The notes beneath the pieces are model-generated. The model made no database searches. It was not told the origin of the DNA and was given only the letters and a program-made list of their open reading frames with translations. A stretch of 64,000 nt of DNA, from positions 193,364 through 257,363 of the forward strand of contig MNCI01024055.1 in the NCBI GenBank assembly GCA_015680685.1, in the 5' to 3' direction. The translations under genes and the position numbers were made by a program. The stretch comes from Gnetum montanum (taxonomy: Eukaryota > Streptophyta > Gnetopsida > Gnetales > Gnetaceae). Shown here piece by piece: positions 1 to 11,559 of this stretch. Position 1 is the first letter of the stretch, and each line of letters begins with the position of its first letter.

Positions 1-235
1 CAAATTTGGCATTTACTATGATGCATCATGGTTGATCATCATGCTCCTACTTTCTCTTTTGTCTTTGTTATGCTATAGCTTCCTATCTTTCAATGCTACA
101 TTCTATCTCCCTTCACCTTAGCCATGCTATTCTTAGTGGTTGTTTGTTTCAACTTTGAAAATGAAAGATTGACTATGGTAAAACTTCTATTTATACTCTT
201 TCAAGTTGAAGGACACGTCACCCTCTTTGGACTTG
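1..235. other. Left flank, no recognisable feature
   Basis: AT-rich sequence upstream of the first LTR. The short open frame here has no recognisable motif. The five bases before the LTR do not match those after the 3' LTR at 18537, so no target-site duplication is visible. Confidence 0.5.
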
Positions 236-529
236 TGAAACACCCTAAAATTTCAAGGCACTCTTGCTTCACCAGGATCTTGGAAACGAGGCAAACACTT
301 CCACAAGTATAGCCTCATGATAGTTTGGCAAGAAATGAATCCACTGAGTTTAGAATATTCAATTTCGAAATTTTTCTACTTCTAGAGTTGACAGGCCCAA
401 TGGACTCTCGGGCCTGTCCACCTAGGTGTTTCACCTAGCTGACAATCTATTCAAAAACCATGCTTGGAGTTGTTGATGGTTCTCAGGATGTGCAAAATAG
501 TTTGGCAAGTTTTCTAGTGAAGAAGTTTG

Positions 530-1210
530 CTACACTATGCTATGGTATGTAGCATAGCAGGCCTCATAAGATAGTTGCTCAGGCAATCAAGTGCAAATCA
601 TTGAAGAACAAAGTGCTATGCTATGCTATGCTACCTAGCGTAGCATAGTGTAGCAAAGGTAAAATAGAAAGGCCCAGCCTACCTAGTGATTCCAATTGCA
701 CTTAGGAAAGCACTCTAGCCCTCAAAACTAGTTACCTTGTCCAACTTCAAGTCCTTTGGTAAAAAATATCTTACTAGAAAGTGGCGAGTTGAGCAAAAAC
801 TAGGATACATTGGTTACTACGCTATGCTATGCTACATAGCATAGCATAGCATAGTGATGATTCAAAAGCAACAATGAGCATCTCAAATGCAATTTTAGCA
901 AGTTCAAAAGCTTCCCTTCACAAAAGAAAAACTTGCAGTTGTTAGCATAATCAAAGAACAAAGCAAGCATTTGCAATTTCAACACAGGTCGCAAATGAAA
1001 CCAACTATTATGCTATGCTATGCTATATAGCATAGGATAGCGTAGCAAAGATGCAAATCAAAAAAAGTGCTAGAAAAGTTGATCTAACATGTACTGAAGA
1101 TTCCAGCAGATGGAGTTGACTTCAATGTAAATTTATTTTTCAAACTAATGACTATGTTGTGCTACACTACACCAACATGCTATGCTACATAGCGTAGCAC
1201 AGCGTAGTAG
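530..1210. repeat. Set of phased palindromes in the E1 LTR
   Basis: At least five self-complementary blocks made of GCTATGC and GCATAGC arms lie at about 530-559, 614-654, 815-856, 1010-1047 and 1176-1210, roughly 100-200 bases apart upstream of the TATA box. Counterparts occur in the 3' LTR near 16965, 17052, 17254, 17440, 17580 and 17633. In the block at 614-654 the outer arm pairs through G-T wobbles, while its partner at 17052 pairs perfectly (GCTACGC with GCGTAGC). Confidence 0.75.
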
Positions 1211-1410
1211 CCAGCTACACTACTTCAGTATGCCTCATTCTTCATCTACATTGTTGGCATATTTGATTACAAGATCTCCAGTTTCGACAGCATAATTAAA
1301 GCATGAAAACTTCATGAACGGCTTTTCATGTGCATGTAGTATGGACACGTCAACATTTCGTGGGTCTAGGACACGTGTCATCTAAGCCTCATTTCTCATG
1401 TGCTCCTGGC

Positions 1411-1420
1411 CCTATAAATA
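1411..1420 (+). promoter_or_regulatory. TATA box of E1 5' LTR
   Basis: CCTATAAATA within the LTR. The motif is repeated at the matching place in the 3' LTR and in the E2 LTR, as expected for the RNA polymerase II promoter that starts the genomic transcript about 30 bases downstream. Confidence 0.75.
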
Positions 1421-2085
1421 CCCCGATGAGCAATGCTCAAAGGGTTGGCAATTTTGAGCATTGTTGGCATTAGTTGGCAAATTAGCAGTTCAAAGGGTTG
1501 GAAAATTTTAGCAGTTGGCAAATTGAGAACTCACTTGCTTGGAAAATTGAGAATCCCCCTGGTTCGCAAATTTCAGCAATTGGCACTTTTAGCATTGGCA
1601 ATTGGCATTATCATTTTTTCTTGTTGGCACTTTGTACTATTGGCCCTTAAGCTTATACTTATAAACATAGTTGAGGCATTTCAAGTGTTCCATTCATTCT
1701 TGAACTCTTTGTGCACCTACAACACTATACAACTTGTTATACATTTTTAACCAAAGAAGAGAATCAAACCCACAATTTTGCAGTGGTGCATTTTCTTATC
1801 CCAATTACTCTATTATTTATTTATTATCATCATTATTTGGCATCATTTTCTCTATCATTTCATTTATTGATTATCAGTTAAATCTCGCATGTTCCATAGT
1901 CAAAACAACATTTATGAAAGGTTAAGTTACACTGGTTAAGTCCTTGTTCGATCGACCAGACCGTTCAGGGTTCCCCATTTCGATTTTATCCAGCACAACC
2001 CTCGCATGGATCTAGGGTTAAAATCATTCACTTGACAACCTCTCGTTCTTTCCAGCCACCAACTTTTTTGATCACTATAGTTTTA

Positions 2086-2104
2086 TGGCACTAGAAGGAG
2101 GGCC
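2086..2104 (+). other. Primer-binding site of E1
   Basis: TGGCACTAGAAGGAGGGCC lies just inside the 5' LTR. A TGG start next to an LTR is the expected form of a site complementary to a tRNA 3' end. I do not assign the tRNA. Confidence 0.7.
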
Positions 2105-2688
2105 TTTTGGTACCTTTTCCATGTTTTACAATATTCCTACACATGTTCTATATCCCGTCATGCACTACCGTAAATGTGACACCCTTTTGCGGTTATTTAA
2201 GCATCGTGTGGTGCATATCAGTCACTCTGATGGTTCCTTTAGAATCTTGTAGGATAGAAAGCATCTGATAGTATCTTGATATCTTTGTTTTCTTGTTTAC
2301 AAGCCCTTTTATCTTTACGAAAATGATTTTATCAAGCATTGTAGCTACTACCTTTAATGTTGATATCCCCCTCTTGGTTCAAGGCATCACAGGTGCCAAT
2401 CAGCTGCCCAGCCCAGTGCTGGCACCATGTCGATCTCTCAGGATCCAAAATCAAGGACTTGAGGTTTTGGCTTAGAAATAAAAGCAATATACCTTTCTCT
2501 GTGCTAAGGTTTAGGAAAATCTATCCTTAGATGCATAAGAACTCAAAAACAAGCATTTCTTCGAGTTCGCTTACTGTAATGGGAAGCAATTTATTTCCAC
2601 TCCTAGCATTTCTATTCCTTTGACATAGATGCATTAGTGACTTATAGATCAGCTGATAGTGGTCATTAGGCCTAGGGATCCATGAGAC
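2105..2688 (+). other. E1 5' leader, non-coding
   Basis: This stretch between the primer-binding site and the first gag ATG shows no gene or repeat that I recognise. It probably carries packaging and translation signals, but none can be pointed to. Confidence 0.5.
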
Positions 2689-5180
2689 ATGGCATCTCAC
2701 CATGATGCTATGTTCCAAGATGGGCAAGAGGACTTGGATTCCCAGTCTCAAGATGGGGGTCAAACCAACCCTACCACCATCCCTCCCACTCCATCTTTCT
2801 AGACAAACCTGCTCTCTATCACCGCTCCCTTCATGATCATGTCCGCATCATCGCAACCCATGATTTCATCGGTAACGGGTAGTCATGCCATGTCCTCGAC
2901 ATATGAAAACACCTACTCCCCTATCTCATTCTTAGCCACTACCTATCCACAAAATATTCCTCAGTCCATTCCTGCATCGCACCATGCACCAATCATAGCT
3001 ACCATGCCTTACATTCATGCCTCACCTACATCACATTTGCATGCAATTTTTACATCCATTCTAGTGTTTACACCTATTCCACCATCAATGGTGGGCCTAG
3101 TTCCACCCACATGGTGGATCCCATTTACTTCTTCTCCTATTTCGTAGCCATTGCAAATGTTCTACTACACTCACCACCAAATGTACTAGGTCCTAAAAAT
3201 GGTACAACCAAACGTAGGACTATGGTCTATCCCACTGACCACACAAACAACCTACCCCATGGCACAACCAGTAGTTATTGCTCCAACAACACCAACTACC
3301 GGGTGATGGACAACAGAAGTAGCAGCTTTCATAGGGGCTATCCCAATGGCACTTCCTATGGGCTAGGTTGTTTCCCATGCCACACCATAAATGGGAGCAT
3401 TCCAGCTTATCCAAACCCTTACTAAGAAAATCAAACGCCTCAAGATTGCTAGCTCTGACATGGTACAAATCATGGATTTCTACCATGATGATCCTATTAG
3501 CCTGGCAATCCCCATGCTAACTTTACCCCCTAGGATGCCAATCCCCCATTTTACAAAATACAATGAGAAGGGTGATCCCAACGTCCATCTTGTTGCATTT
3601 AGATTTGAGTCCCTTCTTCTGCAACAATGGCCACACACAATCATCTACATCTTTGCTATGTCTTTGATAAGCAAAGCTCTAGACTAGTATCGTGAGCTCC
3701 CATGCTCCTCTGTCTCAACCCTAGAGGAGCTTCTAACCAATTTCATAATGCATTTTAAGTATAACTTGAGACTAGAGGTTACGCTAGATCAACTAATGAG
3801 CATCAAGCAAGATCCACTAGAACCAGACTAGAAATTCATACAACAGTGGAGCACTACCCTTAACTAGATCTACAAGTCTATCGTGGATGCCCATCTGCTA
3901 GTTGTCTTTAAGGGTGTAGTGAATGACTTCATTAAGTCCAAACTATACTATCTCACTCGCCAGACTCTTAGTTAGGCTTTTTCCTAGACCAAGAGCATAC
4001 AAGATGCAGCTAAGGCAAGCAGATACCTTGCCTATGTTTCATACAAGAACACATTTATGAAGAAAGAAAAACACAAGGGTAAGGCTGTAATAGCCACAGT
4101 AGCTGTTGTGGAAAATGAAGCCAAGCCTAAAAGAACAACAAGAAAGTAGTCGTAGTAGCAACTAATCCTATGCCTAATAAGGGCAATGAAGCTCAACCCT
4201 TCACATATACATCTGAAGCATCCACACTGCCCAAGCCAAACTTTGAGCGTAAAGATCGCTCTAAATATACCCCACTGTCAATCAAGCCTTTAGAATTTCT
4301 GAAGCAATTACTGGTGGCAAGGTATATCCAACACAAGCAGATGTTAGAGGAGGGAGCCAAAAAACATCAATGGTACTGCAAAATCCTTAGGAACCCCTCC
4401 TTGGCCTTGCCCAATGAGCTATAAGTTCCTTGGAATTTTAGGCTAGAGTGGTTCTATGACTACCATCAATAGTGTGTTCACGACACAAATTACTGCATGG
4501 TGTTAAAAGATGACATCCAAAGAATGATTGATCAAGGGAAACTGGTTTTAGATGAAAGTAACCCAGTGCATCCCGAAAATCAGTCTTTGCATGTCTATAC
4601 AAATCCTCTTAACACCAACAACGTTGGCTATATTATCAACACCATCGGCATTGACAATAATCCTAAACTACCCCAAAATTCGTTTGTGGTTCATATGCCT
4701 CAACGTAATGCACCAACACGACCAACGACTAAGAAAAATCCATTACAACCATTTATCCTAAGAGTCTCTCCTTGGACATCCATCCCTACGTCTCTTGTAA
4801 GAAAAAAAGTACCACCACCACATGCATTAACACCGTCAGCCCCATTTTTCATCAAGGGGATAAGCCATTCAAATTCCCCCACCTCGTGTAAGATAACATC
4901 TCAGCCTTCTAATCGAAAAGAAGAAGAAGGAAGTTTGACAAGTGAGGTGTCAATGGAATGTACCACCCCAAGTACTTCCAAACCTATGCCCTTGCCCTTT
5001 GCATCTACATCCTCATTACCAAAAGATGATCTTGCTACGTGTGCACAGTCATCGCCACCTCGCCCAAAATGGTTTAATCCTAGACCTGAAACTATCCCTT
5101 CTCAAGAAATTTGTCTCTTGGGATGAATGGAAGAGGAGAAAGGTAGTAAATAGGAAGGTGGTCCAGACCTCTTAAGCACT
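2689..5180 (+). pseudogene. gag: E1 gag (capsid-nucleocapsid), decayed
   Basis: The ATG at 2689 (MASHHDAMFQDG) opens a frame that runs, through stops, into a low-complexity Pro/Ser/Thr-rich segment and then the retrotransposon gag domain at about 3500-4060. There the motif FTKYNEKGDPNVHL is followed by ALD-stop-YREL, where the family has a Gln or Trp. In-frame TAGs at 3685, 3829, 3865, 3973 and 3985 all sit where glutamine fits. A one-base frameshift near 4125 moves the reading into the frame of 4170-5126. A nucleocapsid-like motif with HDTNYC, followed by DIQRMIDQGKL, lies at about 4470-4550. This form is typical of Tat-type elements, where it takes the place of a CCHC knuckle. The product would package element RNA into cytoplasmic particles. 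It is not translatable as it stands. Confidence 0.75.
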
Positions 5181-5381
5181 CTCACTTAGGTCAAGCAGGC
5201 TCTAAAATAACAAAATATAACATTGAGCCTGTATGACCTGATTATGGATTCTACTACACACTATGAGGCTCTGGTTCACATGTTAATAGCAATACCAATT
5301 GACAAGAACATGCCAGTAGAATAAAAAGTGATTCACATAGTTATGCTTCTTTCTAAGCCTGCAGAACCGTAGCCATCCCAA

Positions 5382-5768
5382 TTGCCTTTTTGTGAAGATT
5401 CCATTAGGAAAGACCCTGAAAAGGGTCAGGTGACTACAACACCTCTTTTCATCAAAATTTGGGTTAGTCAACATAAGATCTGGAGGGTACACGTTGATGA
5501 TGGGGCTGCTATGAACGTCATCACATTCCCTATAGTGGATAAGCTGGGTTTGGTCGACCAAATCAGACCCATGACAATGTCATGCTTAAAGTCATTCAAC
5601 GAGGCACAGGTTATGGAAAAAGACATGGTTCACATTGACTTTGTGGTTGGAGAGCAGTTCCCCACTAATGCAATGTTTATTGTGGTAGAAGAGATTCTCA
5701 GGTTTAACCTGATCTTCGGGAGGTCATGGTTACCACAACTTAGGGTCATCTCTTCACCCACATATTAG
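5382..5768 (+). pseudogene. pro: E1 aspartic protease fragment
   Basis: A 128-residue open frame in the same frame as the gag C-terminus. It contains VHVDDGAAMNVIT, the D-G-A/G active-site loop of retrotransposon aspartic proteases with hydrophobic flanks. About 85 residues later LIFGRSWL matches the conserved ILGRPWL element. The protease would mature Gag and Pol. The frame closes at a TAG and coding potential fades by about 6000. RT does not follow for another 6 kb, which is highly unusual spacing. In Ogre elements a spliced intron separates these same two domains, so a similar arrangement is conceivable here. Confidence 0.7.
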
Positions 5769-6190
5769 GGGATCCATGTACCCTATGTAGGTAGGGAGGT
5801 GGTAATCCATGGCAACGAGGTGGCAATGCAAGCAATAAATAACATAGATATGGAATAGGGCTCAGAGGTCATAACCTCCAAGAACGATGTCCTTATATTC
5901 ATATATATTGAGTGCTTAGCAAAAGAGCTAGCTCAAAAAATGAAAATGTGTGGGCTGAGTTGCCCTTCCAAAAGGAGGGAAATGATGTAGATGAATTTCT
6001 TAGCAAAGCGTCTTGGCCTTACACCTCGGCCAATCCATGATGGGTCAGAAAGAAATTACACATAGTGTAGCAACCCCACTGCTTCCTACCTAGTTAACAT
6101 CCTTTGTACATTTACCACTTATTGGCCTCCTATTCATCCATATATGCTAAGTACACCAACTTACTTTTCTAAATTCATTAACATACCTTC
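5769..6190 (+). other. Post-protease tail and spacer
   Basis: The protease frame can be followed for another 60 or so codons with one or two stops (GREVVIHGNEVAMQAINN). Nothing recognisable follows up to the hairpin array at 6195. Confidence 0.45.
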
Positions 6191-6194
6191 TGTT

Positions 6195-6455
6195 TATGCC
6201 ATGGCCTGAAATGGCCTAAACCTATATCACACCATGGCCCAAAATGGCCTAGAACTAGTGGTGGCCCGAAAGGGCCTAAAATTAGTAATGGCCCGAAATG
6301 GCCTAAAACTAGCAATGGCCCGAAATGGCCTAAAACTAGTGGTGGCTCAAAATGGCCTAAAACTATGCATGGGCTAAAATGGCCTAAAACTAGTGGTGGC
6401 TCAAAATGGCCCAAAAATACGCATGGCCCGAAATGGCCTAAAACTAAAATGAAAA
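6195..6455. repeat. Tandem mini-hairpin array, GGCC stems
   Basis: About nine copies of a 27-28 base unit of the form TGGCCC-GAAA-(T/G)GGCC-TAAAACTAG. One copy (GGCCCGAAAGGGCC) has a perfect 5-bp stem with a GAAA loop. The GGCC...GGCC arms are maintained while loop and linker vary. It sits immediately 3' of the antisense gene at 6632-11239. A minus-strand open frame here, with a 9-residue periodic GHFGP repeat, is only a by-product of the 27-base period. Confidence 0.8.
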
Positions 6456-6631
6456 ACATAGAAACCAATCGCATATATAACATATGTAACACATAAACTA
6501 GAGTAACATCAATCTTGCCATAATCAAAAATATAAAAATATAAAAATACAATCTTGCATCAATTTCACTTAGATAATGTTTGCAACAGTTTTATTAAAGT
6601 ATAAAAATACAAAAAATCAAAATCCCTAGTA

Positions 6632-9600
6632 TCATATGTCATCTTCCCTTGCATCATTTCCCTCTACATCGCTTTCTTCCACATCATCATTTCTACCCTC
6701 TAGGGGGTCTGCTTCTTCATCTAGAATCTACACCATAAACATGAAGTAGTTAGCTAGAGTTACACACAATGGCTAGAAAAACATAAACTATTGCATCGTA
6801 GAAAGTGACTAACCCAAGATGGCCCTGCATCTGTATTGGGGGGTATGCGATCCAATCCAATCTTGAGGCAGTGCCATAACTCCTCCTCTATAATATCTAC
6901 TCAATGCCTATCGCTCAGTTTAGCATTTTTTGCAGCTTTCTCCTTTTCAATGGACATTCATCTTGGCAATCCCAAAGAAAAGAAGGCAATGGAGTTCTCA
7001 CATGTGGGAAGATTCACTTCTTGCTCAGGTAACTCATTGACCATCACTTGCTACATGAACTTGTTGTAGGCCTCAGAAGCAACAATGGCATCTAGAAATG
7101 CTTCATGAGTATACAACTTTATTGAAGCATCTTGGTATTATTTGTTGTAAGTGCCACATTCCAGTTTATACATATGCTTGTGATTCTTCTAGGACTACCT
7201 CTACTCATAAACTCTAGCACTATAATCCTTCCAATCTTGGTTCTTCTGAGCCAACAAGTCCATGTACATATGCTATTCAATTATCTCCCATGTAGCCTCG
7301 TTGTTGCATTACACAACCATCCAATATCTTGCATAATCTATGACGGTCGTGTGCCAACTACCATCATTGGTATCATGAGCTAGGAGGAACTCATTCCTGG
7401 AATGGAGATCTCCCACCTTGGTGGTCAAATTGGCCTTTTCTCTTTCTTGCCTCTAGACCCATTTCCATAGGTCTTCATTCATGCATCTACACTCCCATAA
7501 GGAGTGTGCTGAGTGCAACGCACATTTGCTAGCCTCATAATATATGCGACGAGGAACCTCAGTCACTTCAGGTGGGAATGTAGGCAGATCGTCTACCTTT
7601 ACTACTGTTATCACACATAAAAGTGCATTAGTCATAGTAGCATAGCAAAGTTTTACAACTCAAGAAGTCTAGCATAGCAAGCTAAAAGCCTAGCATAGCC
7701 ACTTTACTTACCCACTTTCAGATCGACCTGTTTGAGATGGTCGATCATGTCATCAACAACTCTCTGCATGAATGTAAGCTTGTCAAGGGTCTTGGCCCAT
7801 GGTTCCAGCTGGATCAAGGAAGGTCTTGTAATGTCAACACAAGTATCTGCCATATAACCAAACATGTCAATCATGACTGAGGTGGACTATAATAAAGCTA
7901 GTGAGTAATACAAATGATAGTGTAAAGGCTCCTAACTAGCAAACCCTAAGGGGTGACAGCAGGTAGGTCGCCCATTGACATACTATCGAATATATGATCA
8001 AACTCACCAGCATCTAGTTGTAGCTCCTGTCCTTGTTGGCTTAACACTATGGTAGCATCCTCCATGTTCATCTACTCCTCCAATGCTAAAATATACTTAG
8101 CTAAAGGATCATTAGCAAAGGTTCCTTCCTTATTGACAAAACTCTTTATTCACTGGAGCCTTTTTTTTAAGGCATAAGCATCCTCCTCATCAATGGGGGA
8201 ATCCTCCTCACTGGTTGAAATGTCCTCCTTGTTAGTAGGGGAATTTTCTTTGTTGATGAGAGCCCCTTCCTTTGTTGTAGGGGTTTCTTCTCTCTTGATT
8301 AGGGTCCTTCCCTTTCTGGTCAGGGCCCCTGCATCTTTATTAGCTACCTCCATTTTAGGGGCTAACACCTCTTCGTCACCTTCTTCTTCTTCTTCTTCTT
8401 CCTCTAACACTAAAGTAGGTTCCATCAGGCCATAGTGTATTAACGCAAAATTGATGCTACGTTATGCTATGCTACCTAGCAGAGCACAGTGTAGCAAGCA
8501 TTAACCAAATAAGCAAAGAAATAAGAAAAATGAAAAAAAAAATTACCAATGGTGGGCTGTATCTTGTATAGCTTTAATTGCAATGTCTGCCCCTCTTCTT
8601 CTTCTATACGGAAAGGCTCCTTAGCTGGATGAGACCTCTTTCACCACAACTTGGTGGCCACCATCTATGCAATGAGGCATTTCTCCTATGATATGCTACC
8701 CATAGTAACAAGGGGTGCCTCTCCCAGGCTGTCCTGGCCACAGAAGTTGTGGGCCACTTGATCTTTAGTTTCCATGAAAAATGACTCCCCAATTGCTTCT
8801 AGGGGATCCTGACCTTGGGTGGTCTAGAAGACTTGGTAGATCCATGATTTGAAATTTTGGTTACGATCTTGCATAACCTAGACTCTGTTCTCATGGACCA
8901 CCAAGAATTCCATGAAACGCTGCAGGCAAGCTACATAAAATATACCATGAATGTTGAAACGAGACTCATGCTTCTTATGAATCTTGACCATTTTAGCTTG
9001 CAGGCCTTTGCAAAGATGCCTAGCCCAGTTGTAATGGGCCCCCTCTTCCATGACCTCCCTCATCACCCAAGCTTACTCAATCCTAATGATCTTTCCTTGG
9101 GAAAGTAGCTTCGGGAAAGCATGGGCACAAAAGATGGGGTAAATATCTTTGGCTACATTTAGGTTTGCTTTTTCCATAAGGATCCCCTTTCATCCTTTCG
9201 CCACCCCTAGCCACTCCTCAATGTCCCTTTGATGGTTCACCTCATTTTTGGTCTTTGCCCCCATGGGGAGACCATTAGCAAGAACACTGAAGAGGTCCAC
9301 AAATAGTTGGTCATTGATTTTGAGAACCACGAACAAACTGTGCACACATGTCTGGAAGTGGTCTACCTTTTCAAAAAATGACTCAGCTAGGGCCAGCATC
9401 TCAGCAGTAGGGATGCTCAAGTTCATGGCTAGGAACAGCTCTATGAGTCTAGCATCCTGAACATGGTTGGTCAACAATTCTGGGACCCCGTTGCAAGGTC
9501 AAAATTGAGTCTCTTCTACCTCCCCATACTTAAAGTAGATGTTGGCCTTATGATGCCCAAAGGTGATCACTATCACCCCCTCAGACTTCTTCGTCGTTGT

Positions 9601-11239
9601 AGCAGTTTGCACAAGGAAAAGAAAAAAAACGTAGATAAAAGTAGAAATAGCATAAAAAACAAGAGCAACAATCAAACATGCAAGAAACTCACTATTTAGC
9701 TTACCAGGTTTAAACAATGATGGGAATGGTAAAACATCCACCAATATATCTTCAATGGTGATCGGCCTAAGGGATTCTCAATCCCCATCCAACTAACCGA
9801 ACTTCTTCCATCTATCATAGAGCTGGGAGTATTGGGTTGGGTAGGTTTTGTACTCACCCCTGCATTGGCCTATCACACCTACATGCATATTCTTAGTGGA
9901 AGAAAACTCCCTCAGAACCATCTGTGCCAAGGTCAACACATATGAGTCACTGTGAAGTCCATTCTTATTGATAGAAAACCATGTAACAAAAACACGCTGT
10001 TAACATTCACCTAGCATAGAGAGTATTACATAGTGTACCAAAATATGTTTATAGAACTCATCTGTTGGCATAGTAAATGGTTCCTGGTGGGTTTTGAAAA
10101 CAAGTTCCCATGTGGCGGGCAATAAAAAAATTGTTGTATGGATGGTAGAAATTGTATTCGAGCATCTTCCAGACCCAAGCCAGATGCCTCAAATTTTTTG
10201 GATGCTGACAAGATCTATCTCCTTGCCCCCTCCTAATTGCTCCATCCATCCAAAATCTCAGAATACCTCAATTTGCCCCAGGCAACAGGGTTTCTATCAC
10301 TACGGTTGCTACCTCCTTCAACAAGTGTGACCAAATGATCACACTGAAGTGTTGGAGGAGAAATTGCAAGAAGTCACACACGCCTTCGTAGAACCAAACT
10401 ACCTGCAACCCCACACACACATGGGGTGGAGGAACATTGGCCACTGGTTCACTTAGGCAGCACAAGACCCCTATGATTTCTAGGATAATTAATATTGGCC
10501 TTAGCACCATCTTGCATAACACAATTGCAAATGTTAACGTCATGTTTGACTAGGATTCGCATATAGCATAGTAGAATTAGCAGTTAGCAGATAGCATAGC
10601 ATGACTCTCTCCATGAATGTAGTGTAACAAAAAATACAAAGGCAATAGCATAGCATAATTAGCCTAGTGTAGCAACGAAAAGCTAAACATGAATCTTTTA
10701 ACAAGAAAGAATTCAATGCCCTACACTAGTTTCGACAAATCTTTTGCTTGATGAAACCATTTGCATTACGCCGTGATAGACACATGTTATGTTGTCAAAT
10801 CACGTGCATGGAGAAACCCTCCTAAGTGTCGCATGCTATGCTATTCACATGTTGAGTTACTAAAATTGCCTAAGCTTCTGCAACAAGCTAGCCACAACAA
10901 TGATAGTTTAGGCAACATTACATGGAACCTTAGCATAGCGTCTGTACACCCATCATGGATGAATTAGCAACAGTGACGGTGTAATGGCCAAGATAGCAAC
11001 AAAATGATAATAGAAAATGTAGATTGCATAAAAAAATTTGCATAAACAAAAATAGAGAAAGTAGAAGTAATAACCATGGCATAGAAAAAAAATAAAGGGG
11101 AATAGCATAGTAACTTACTAGGTTGATGGGGTCTCCTCTCGCACTACAATGCATGCCTGTAATACATACCCAGGGTCTCCTTCACTTCATCCACCTTGGC
11201 AAGTGCTAGGTGTTTGCGTTCTCTCTTGGGAGCCATCAT
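6632..11239 (-). pseudogene. Antisense seven-exon gene inside E1, unknown protein
   Basis: I do not recognise the family. The minus strand reads as a spliced gene. Exon 1 is 11239-11119 (starts MMAPKRERKHLALAK; donor GTAAGTTA). Exon 2 is 10549-9705 (acceptor CCTAG; donor GTAAGC). Exon 3 runs from about 9600 to 8547 (donor GTAATT). Exon 4 is about 8456-7956 and includes a Glu-rich run and repeated Thr-Lys/Asn-Lys-Glu segments. Exon 5 is 7846-7712 (acceptor GGCAG; donor GGTAAGT). Exon 6 is 7604-6814. Exon 7 is 6727-6632, an acidic tail ending in TGA. The summed exons would give about 1,150 residues. Exon 2 has a probable one-base slip at an A/T homopolymer near 10125 and is rich in aromatic residues. 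Most internal stops are TAG at likely Gln or TGA at likely Trp, so it was once coding and has decayed. It occupies E1 between protease and RT and is flanked by hairpin arrays. Exon limits are visual calls; those of exons 3 and 4 are the least certain. Confidence 0.6.
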
Positions 11240-11336
11240 TTTAGTTGAAAATTCTCTCTTGGATGCTATGCTGAATCACCTTTCTCTTAGTTAGCACAAT
11301 CACTCTATCCTCTGAATGTAGGCTTTGCACTAGTAC

Positions 11337-11413
11337 AGTGAAAATGACAAGTTTATTGGGGGTTAACCCTTATTTATAGCTACAATAATGAAAAATAACT
11401 TGTCATTTTCACT
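11337..11413 (-). promoter_or_regulatory. TATA box within a 17-bp perfect inverted repeat, antisense promoter candidate
   Basis: Arms AGTGAAAATGACAAGTT (11337-11353) and its exact complement (11397-11413) enclose 43 bases. These include TATAAATA on the minus strand (11371-11378), about 130 bases upstream of the antisense ATG at 11239. Position and orientation suit a promoter for the antisense gene. That the inverted repeat is an operator-like or structural element is inference. A small insertion with terminal inverted repeats is the alternative. Confidence 0.5.
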
Positions 11414-11559
11414 CCTTGATTAATGATGGATGTTCCATACATCATAGCATTCTCCCATAGCGTAGTGGCACTGTTTGCCTTATGGCAGGTGGGCTTGATT
11501 GAAAACTTTAACCCACTTTAAACTAGATATTGGCCTTCATAAAAAAAACTAGCCAGATG

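Larger units (their letters stand above)
236..2079 (+). repeat. E1 5' LTR
   Basis: Begins TGAAACACCC and is repeated as 16673-18537. The pair can be aligned along its whole length up to CACTATA here and CACTACA in the other copy. It contains a series of palindromes built from GCTATGCTA/TAGCATAGC and a TATA box at 1411-1420. The primer-binding site follows 6 bases after the end. The exact 3' boundary is uncertain by a few bases because the terminal CA is degenerate. Confidence 0.85.

Noticed and set aside
6195-6455. CRISPR-like array of short repeats
   Set aside because: Plant nuclear context, no unique spacers, and units are contiguous hairpins within a retroelement.
6178-6492. Minus-strand ORF with GHFGP repeats as a repetitive protein gene
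   Set aside because: The 9-residue period simply reflects the 27-base hairpin repeat, and there is no independent coding evidence.
8193-8435. Plus-strand Ser/Leu-rich ORF
   Set aside because: It is the complement of the Glu-rich exon 4 of the antisense gene and has no other support.
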